In this document: positions 37,825 to 43,356 of the stretch, one piece after another
Layout: every line of letters starts with the position of its first letter
Numbering within the stretch: the first letter of the stretch is position 1
Assembly: GCA_009777275.1 (NCBI GenBank)
Contig: WRME01000002.1
Coordinates: forward strand, 1 to 43,356
DNA: 43,356 nucleotides
From: Oscillospiraceae bacterium
Lineage (GTDB): Bacteria > Bacillota > Clostridia > Oscillospirales > Ruminococcaceae
Direction of reading: 5' to 3'
Translations under genes and position numbers: made by a program
Notes under the pieces: generated by a model
Database searches by the model: none
Seen by the model: the letters and a program-made list of their open reading frames with translations, nothing else
Told to the model about the DNA's origin: nothing

Positions 37825-38114
37825 CCCTTTAGTATTTTATATCAACATTTCCCGATTTTCATTACCAAAATGTAAATATACTACCAATATGAGGTTAATA
37901 AAGGGAAAAACACCCGCCGCTGCGGCGGCACCAGGTGAAGACCACCCCGCCGCTGCGGCGGCACCCCGACGACAATTAACAGTTGACAATGTACAATTGA
38001 CAGTTATTGCAAATATAAATTTGCTGGCAAAAATAGAATTAGATTTCTATAATTTCAAACCCCCGTAATTGTCAATTGTTCATTGTAAATTGTCAATTGG
38101 CATCATTCCCCTCT

Positions 38115-38172
38115 GGGGAGGGGTGGCAAACACTCGCAACAAAGTTGCGATAGTGTTTGACGGGGTGGTCTG
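38115..38172 (+). repeat. Dispersed stem-loop repeat B, copy 2
   Basis: Same sequence as the 15206 copy. Confidence 0.9.
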
Positions 38173-38356
38173 CTGCGAAACGCCCTCTCAGTCGGCAATA
38201 TCCACGGATGACCGCCCCGATCGTCCGTGGTTACCGCAACAGCGGGTGTTTTTCCCATCAAAAAATATTTTACAAACGTGTTGACATTTTGTACAGTCTG
38301 TCATATACTTAGGACATGACGATAAATCGTTAATAACAATCAGGAGGTAGTATTTA

Positions 38357-40090
38357 ATGAGTATCAAGAAAATGGACATCATTGTAAAGTTTACAATTCC
38401 GGTGATATTGGTGATTATGGCAGTGCTTTTTGTCATTCTCAACATATTGATGTCACGGGTTACGGAGAAGCGTGAAGAAGGAGTAGAACTCGCCTACCTC
38501 GGTAATGAGATGTTACATAACAACGATTACTTGGTAAAACTTATGCGGGAGTTTATTATTACATATGATGCGGCCACGTTAAGAAACTATGAAAACCTGA
38601 TAAACGATCCCGAAACTCTCGATAACAAGCTGGATAGGATGAAAGAAATAGGACTGTCGGCGGCCGAGCTTGGGTACATGGACAAAATCACTACCCTGCT
38701 GGACGATTTGGCAGCCATAGAGGATCGGGCTCTTGCGGCCTATAACAGCGGCAACCGTGAACAGGCTACAGCCATAATACAAAGCAGAGACTATTACAAC
38801 GCCGACAGCGATCTTGCTCAGAACACCAAGGCGATGATAAGCGAGATCAGGGACAGGATCAACACAGAATCACTGACACTCACAAGTCAGGGTAAGGCAG
38901 GACTTATCGTGATGGGTGTGTTTTTCGTGATCTCTCTCCTGTCTATATTGCTTATGACCAACTGGTTTAGCAAAAAGGTACATTGGCACGAAAATATACT
39001 GGACAACATCCCCTTCCCGCTCTCTATAACCGATAAGGATATGAAGTGGACATTTATAAACAGACCTACCGAAAATTTCCTGGGCAAGAAACGAGCCGAG
39101 GTTATGGGACAGCATTGCAGTAATTGGGGGGCGGCTATATGCAACACCAACAACTGCGGCGTCAGGTGCTTAGGCAGGGGTGAAAACTCTACGACATTCA
39201 ACCAAATGAATATGGACTTTAAGGTAGACGTTGCCTATCTTACCGACAAAAACGGCAACAACAGCGGACATATCGAGATCGTTCAGGACATAACAACGAT
39301 GGTGCAGAGCCAAAAGAAAGAGACTGCGCTTGTCAACGAGATCGAGAGTATAAGCGGTTCGTTTGTGTCGGCGTCTAAGCAGATAGCAGACGGAGCTCAG
39401 GCCCTTGCACAGGGTTCTACCCAACAGGCGGCAACGGTTGAGCAGTTGTCAAGCTCTGTATCGGAGATCACCGAAAAGACCAAATCCAACGCACAGACAG
39501 CCGAAAAGGCCGCCCTGCTTGCAAACACCATCAGAAACAATGCCGAAGAAGGAAACCGTCACATGGATGAAATGATGTCGGCAGTCAAGGATATTAACGA
39601 TGCAAGCCAGCAGATAGGCAAGGTTATCAAGACGATAGACGACATAGCTTTCCAGACAAACATTCTTGCACTCAACGCCGCTGTAGAGGCGGCAAGGGCA
39701 GGCTCGGCAGGAAAGGGGTTCGCCGTCGTTGCAGAGGAGGTCCGCAATCTGGCAAGCAAGAGCGCCGAAGCGGCAAAGGATACCGCCGGCCTCATCGAAA
39801 ACTCTATGAGCAAGGCGGAACTGGGAACAAGAATCGCCGGAGAGACTGCCGAAAGTCTGAATGAGATTGTATCGGGAATAACCGAAAGCAGTCAGCTTAT
39901 ACAGGAGATAGCGGGAATGTCGAAGGAGCAGACTGTCGGAATCGATCAGATTAATATAGGAATAGATCAGGTGTCGCAGGTTGTTCAGCAGAACAGCGCC
40001 ACGGCAGAAGAAAGCGCCGCATCTGCAGAAGAGATGAGCGCCAGAGCAAATTCGTTAGAAACCCTGATATATAATTTTCACAAAGGATGA
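38357..40090 (+). CDS. Methyl-accepting chemotaxis protein with PAS domain
   Basis: MCP hairpin [51 protein letters not shown]-terminal TM and PAS region. Confidence 0.95.
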   Translation: MSIKKMDIIVKFTIPVILVIMAVLFVILNILMSRVTEKREEGVELAYLGNEMLHNNDYLVKLMREFIITYDAATLRNYENLINDPETLDNKLDRMKEIGLSAAELGYMDKITTLLDDLAAIEDRALAAYNSGNREQATAIIQSRDYYNADSDLAQNTKAMISEIRDRINTESLTLTSQGKAGLIVMGVFFVISLLSILLMTNWFSKKVHWHENILDNIPFPLSITDKDMKWTFINRPTENFLGKKRAEVMGQHCSNWGAAICNTNNCGVRCLGRGENSTTFNQMNMDFKVDVAYLTDKNGNNSGHIEIVQDITTMVQSQKKETALVNEIESISGSFVSASKQIADGAQALAQGSTQQAATVEQLSSSVSEITEKTKSNAQTAEKAALLANTIRNNAEEGNRHMDEMMSAVKDINDASQQIGKVIKTIDDIAFQTNILALNAAVEAARAGSAGKGFAVVAEEVRNLASKSAEAAKDTAGLIENSMSKAELGTRIAGETAESLNEIVSGITESSQLIQEIAGMSKEQTVGIDQINIGIDQVSQVVQQNSATAEESAASAEEMSARANSLETLIYNFHKG

Positions 40091-40096
40091 GTATAT

Positions 40097-40675
40097 ATGA
40101 CCATAGAGTTTAGATTCGATGATCCCGTGTGGATCGTCAGTCAGGTGTTTGCGTTTTTTGCCCTTGTGTTCCTGGTGTGGTCCTTTCAGATGAAGAACAA
40201 GATAGTTATAATGCTGCTGATGGGATTGGGCAGTGCGTTCTTGGGACTGTCCGCCATCTGCTTAGGCAACTATTCTGTCGGAATGCTCTTTTGGCTAACC
40301 GCAGTCTGGAACTTTGTATTTACCTACCTCGATTGGCGTATCAGCAGGGGCAAGAGGGTACACCCCAAGCTAAAATACATATTTGCGGGCATATTCGCCA
40401 TCCTGACCATAACGGCGACATCCTTTTTGTGGACCCTCGGCATGGCGCTCTGGCTGGAGATTATGATATGCGTTACCCTGCTGGGTCTGATTCTCGGCAG
40501 CGTGCTAAAGGGCACAAACATCATGCGGGTGAGCTTTATAACCAACAGGGTCTTTAATATAATCAACCATATCCACTTCAACAATCCCATAGGAGTAATA
40601 ATAGCATCAACAGCAATCGGGTCTAATGTGGTGTTTTATATAAGACAGATGATTGCGAAAAACAATGCAGAATGA
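40097..40675 (+). CDS. YgjV-like inner membrane protein
   Basis: VSQVFAFFALVFLVWSFQMKNKIVIMLLMGLGSAFLGLSAICLGNY and further TM segments. Confidence 0.6.
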   Translation: MTIEFRFDDPVWIVSQVFAFFALVFLVWSFQMKNKIVIMLLMGLGSAFLGLSAICLGNYSVGMLFWLTAVWNFVFTYLDWRISRGKRVHPKLKYIFAGIFAILTITATSFLWTLGMALWLEIMICVTLLGLILGSVLKGTNIMRVSFITNRVFNIINHIHFNNPIGVIIASTAIGSNVVFYIRQMIAKNNAE

Positions 40676-40882
40676 AGAATGCAGAATGCAGAGTTGCCCT
40701 CTCAGTCGGCGTTGCCGCCGACAGCTCTCCCAAAGGGAGAGCCAAGGTGACGGACAATTAACAGTTGACAATGTACAATTGACAATTTTTCACAACCACG
40801 AAAAGCACAAAAAGACACGAAAAAAATATTAAGGACGGTATGCACAGGGGTGCATACCCTACAGAGGCACCAAAAATACCGA

Positions 40883-40911
40883 TTGACATTCTCGCTATAA
40901 TAGATTATACT
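40883..40911 (+). promoter_or_regulatory. Consensus sigma70-type promoter for the small hydrophobic peptide
   Basis: TTGACA - 17 bp - TATACT. Confidence 0.75.
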
Positions 40912-40978
40912 TAGTGTATCGTATCACAGCAAGGCGGTGTCTTGTTTTCGGCTGACCCTCCGAAAGGAGGTGAAGCGT

Positions 40979-41065
40979 ATGTCTTTGTTTGAAGTGATTT
41001 ATCTGCTTTTAACAGGCGCATTAGTAATAATAGCGTTTTGTACATATCGGAACAACAAGAAATAA
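40979..41065 (+). CDS. Holin-like type I toxin peptide (28 aa)
   Basis: RBS AAAGGAGGTGAAGCGT then MSLFEVIYLLLTGALVIIAFCTYRNNKK*; resembles the putative holin-like toxin family. Confidence 0.8.
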   Translation: MSLFEVIYLLLTGALVIIAFCTYRNNKK

Positions 41066-41096
41066 GCCGCCCTAACTTTCAAGACGGCGGCTTATT
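41061..41096 (+). terminator. Hairpin over the toxin stop codon
   Basis: AATAAGCCGCC ... GGCGGCTTATT, 11-bp perfect arms. Confidence 0.75.
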
Positions 41097-41182
41097 AGGC
41101 AAATAAACAAATGAGTCAGCCGAACGACACCGCTTGTGGTGCGTGGCAGAGTGGTTGGAGTGTTACTGCACTCCTTCCCTCT
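41070..41182 (-). ncRNA. Predicted antisense antitoxin RNA (3' end not defined)
   Basis: Lies downstream of a minus-strand consensus promoter at 41189-41217 reading toward the toxin 3' end; boundaries approximate. Confidence 0.5.
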
Positions 41183-41188
41183 GTCTTT

Positions 41189-41217
41189 ATTATAGCATTG
41201 ACATACGCATATGTCAA
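41189..41217 (-). promoter_or_regulatory. Consensus sigma70-type promoter for antisense RNA
   Basis: Minus strand TTGACA - 17 bp - TATAAT. Confidence 0.75.
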
Positions 41218-41478
41218 CACCTATATTGTAATATTGTAAAATTTTTTCGTGTAGTACAGTGCCGCCCTCTCAGTCGGCGTTGCCGCCGACAGCTCTCCCA
41301 AAGGGAGAGCCAAGAGTGTCCTATACAAACCCTGTGTGTCACCTTGCCTCTCCCTTTGGGAGAGGTGTCACGCCGTGGCGTGACGGAGAGGGCGTGTAGG
41401 GATGACCGCCCTCGGTCATCCGTGGATATTGCAGACGGAGAGGGCAATTCTGCATTCTGCATTCTTCATTCTGCATTG

Positions 41479-43191
41479 TTACAGCGGTAAAAACGTATAT
41501 TGGTCACGGCCGTTGTGTTTTGAGACATAGAGAGCCTCGTCTGCTCGTTTGATATAATCATCGCCGCTCTGGGTGTGCAGGACCTTTCCGGTTGTGAATC
41601 CTACCGATATTGTGAGATATTCACTAACCTTGCTGTTTTCGTTCTTTATCTTGAGTTCCCGAATATTCTCGATTATCTTACGGGCTACTATTTCGGCACC
41701 GTCCTTGTCGGTATTGGGCAGGACAACGCAGAACTCCTCGCCGCCGTACCGCACGACAAAGTCGTCCTCTCTCGTCACGCTTTCCCGCAGGGTTTGTGCA
41801 ACGATTCTCAGACAGACATCCCCCTCGTCATGCCCATAGGTATCGTTAAACTGCTTGAAATTATCTATGTCCGCCATTATAACGCTGATAGTTCCGCCGG
41901 AACGGGACAACTTCCGAATGATACGTCCGAAGTTTTCGTCCAGATACCGGCGGTTGTGTATATTAGTAAGAGAATCGTAATGCACCTTGAGAAGCAGGTC
42001 GATTCTTGCAAGCTCTGCCCTGTGAGCGTTTCTCTCGGCCTGGAGCTTGTCGTTAAGATGGGTGTTGATGCTTGAAACCATCTCGTTTACAGCGTTTTTT
42101 ATAAGGGCAAACTCATCGGTATAGTGACCCTCGATCTTGGTGCTGAAATTACCCTTTGCTATCTCACTAAGGCTGTTTGTTACGGTGTTTATAGGCTGGA
42201 GCAGTCTACGCAGACTAAAATACAGCAGGACTATCATAACCACAGACGCCGCCAAAGCAAAGAACAGATTGTTTATCAGTGACCACCTTAACTCTTTGTA
42301 AAACTCGTCCTCGGGAATGACGCCGACAATGGTATAATCGCCCTGATTTCTATACTTGGCGTAATAATCGACACCGTCTATCGTTATACTGCCGTATCCC
42401 TCTCCGGTGCTAACCCTGCCGAACCACTCCCGCTTAGACATATCCATTCCCGCAACGGTGTCGCTCGGATGTGCGTGCATCTTGCCGCCCTGTAGGACAA
42501 ATCCATACCCGGTTTTGCCCAGAACGGTCTCCTTTATGATAACATCGATATTTATCTGATCACGCAGACCCAAGAGAAACTCAACATCATAACCGATTTG
42601 ATAAAACCCTCCGCCCTTGCGGGCTATGCCTATGTAGTGGCTCATATCACCCAGCAAGGGTGAGGCTATAACAGAGGCGCGGGGTTTTTCGTGCAGTTCG
42701 GTAACTGTGCCGTAAAGCAGCGCCATATATTTCTGCGTCTGTTCGGTAGAACCGTAGTTAAAGCCGATAAAATCTTCGATATTACTGTGGGTTATTGTCC
42801 CCTCACTGTTGGCAACCGTCAGTTCCACAATGCCGTATGGCTCGCAAAAACTGCGGAGAAAATCGTTGGATATATCTTCCGCATCGTTGATCAGATTCGC
42901 CACCGCCCTCCCGATCGAGAGGTGCTTTTGAGCCAGCGCCTCCTCGGTTGTCTCGAGAATACGGTTAAGATGGTTTATCTGCATGGTAATATCGGTAGCA
43001 AACATATCCAACACCGAGTTTGTCCGCTCGTACAACGACCTCTCGAGAAGCCTGTAATTATTAGCGGTAATAAAGGCAATGGCTACAATAAAAACAGATA
43101 TTGTCAGCACAATAACCTTGTTTTTAAACGAAATTCTTAAATTTTTCAGACAATCACCCCCAACTACAATGTACAATGTAACAAAGAACAA
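41479..43191 (-). CDS. Diguanylate cyclase with extracellular sensor, HAMP and GGDEF
   Basis: VVRYGGEEFCVVLPN, I-site REDD, HAMP-like region, dCACHE-like N-terminus; exact start uncertain. Confidence 0.92.
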   Translation of the reverse strand: MFFVTLYIVVGGDCLKNLRISFKNKVIVLTISVFIVAIAFITANNYRLLERSLYERTNSVLDMFATDITMQINHLNRILETTEEALAQKHLSIGRAVANLINDAEDISNDFLRSFCEPYGIVELTVANSEGTITHSNIEDFIGFNYGSTEQTQKYMALLYGTVTELHEKPRASVIASPLLGDMSHYIGIARKGGGFYQIGYDVEFLLGLRDQINIDVIIKETVLGKTGYGFVLQGGKMHAHPSDTVAGMDMSKREWFGRVSTGEGYGSITIDGVDYYAKYRNQGDYTIVGVIPEDEFYKELRWSLINNLFFALAASVVMIVLLYFSLRRLLQPINTVTNSLSEIAKGNFSTKIEGHYTDEFALIKNAVNEMVSSINTHLNDKLQAERNAHRAELARIDLLLKVHYDSLTNIHNRRYLDENFGRIIRKLSRSGGTISVIMADIDNFKQFNDTYGHDEGDVCLRIVAQTLRESVTREDDFVVRYGGEEFCVVLPNTDKDGAEIVARKIIENIRELKIKNENSKVSEYLTISVGFTTGKVLHTQSGDDYIKRADEALYVSKHNGRDQYTFLPL

Positions 43192-43269
43192 TTAACAATT
43201 ATATCAATGCAGAATTAAGAATGCAGAATGCAGAATGTCGCCCTCTCAGTCACGCCGGGGCGTTTCGCA

Positions 43270-43328
43270 GCAGACCACCCCGTCAAACACTATCGCAACT
43301 TTGTTGCGAGTGTTTGCCACCCCTCCCC
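43270..43328 (-). repeat. Dispersed stem-loop repeat B, copy 3 (inverted)
   Basis: Reverse complement of the 15206 copy. Confidence 0.9.
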
Positions 43329-43356
43329 GACGACAATTGACAGTTGACAATGTACA

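Noticed and set aside
41134-41180. tRNA-like stretch (GTGGCAGAGTGGTTGGAGT...)
   Set aside because: No cloverleaf, T-arm or acceptor; lies in the putative antisense RNA region.
40700-41400. Clustered short repeats considered as a CRISPR array
   Set aside because: No regular repeat-spacer periodicity; units are dispersed intergenic hairpins also found elsewhere.
41575-42075. 166-aa plus-strand ORF opposite the diguanylate cyclase
   Set aside because: Lies entirely antisense to the conserved GGDEF coding region.

Overview
Window of a low-to-medium-GC Firmicute chromosome, probably a spore-forming Clostridia/Oscillospiraceae-like anaerobe (inferred from Spo0A, CotJABC, DUF5685 and dockerins). 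The core content is spo0A, cotJABC, a hybrid histidine kinase plus HD-GYP pair, rpiB, a heterodimeric ABC exporter, rpsU, yqeG, a CofE-like gene, a chemotaxis receptor, a diguanylate cyclase and six tRNAs. The accessory content is a KilA-N locus, a GyrI-like/GNAT cluster with gene debris, a broken relaxase beside an intact-looking MobQ-type oriT, a HepT/MntA pair, a serine-recombinase unit with a decayed second copy, dockerin proteins (RCC1 and GH43-PDZ) and many dispersed stem-loop repeats. The strongest candidates for follow-up are: (i) three homologous KilA-N segments whose embedded palindromes differ in sequence but keep their symmetry; (ii) a complete-looking type I toxin-antitoxin locus (28-aa holin-like peptide, convergent consensus promoters, 5'-3' long-range pairing) that is absent from the supplied ORF track; (iii) a Spo0A with Glu at the phospho-acceptor position; (iv) an orphan oriT next to a deleted relaxase. 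All calls come from reading the sequence and from family knowledge; no searches were run.
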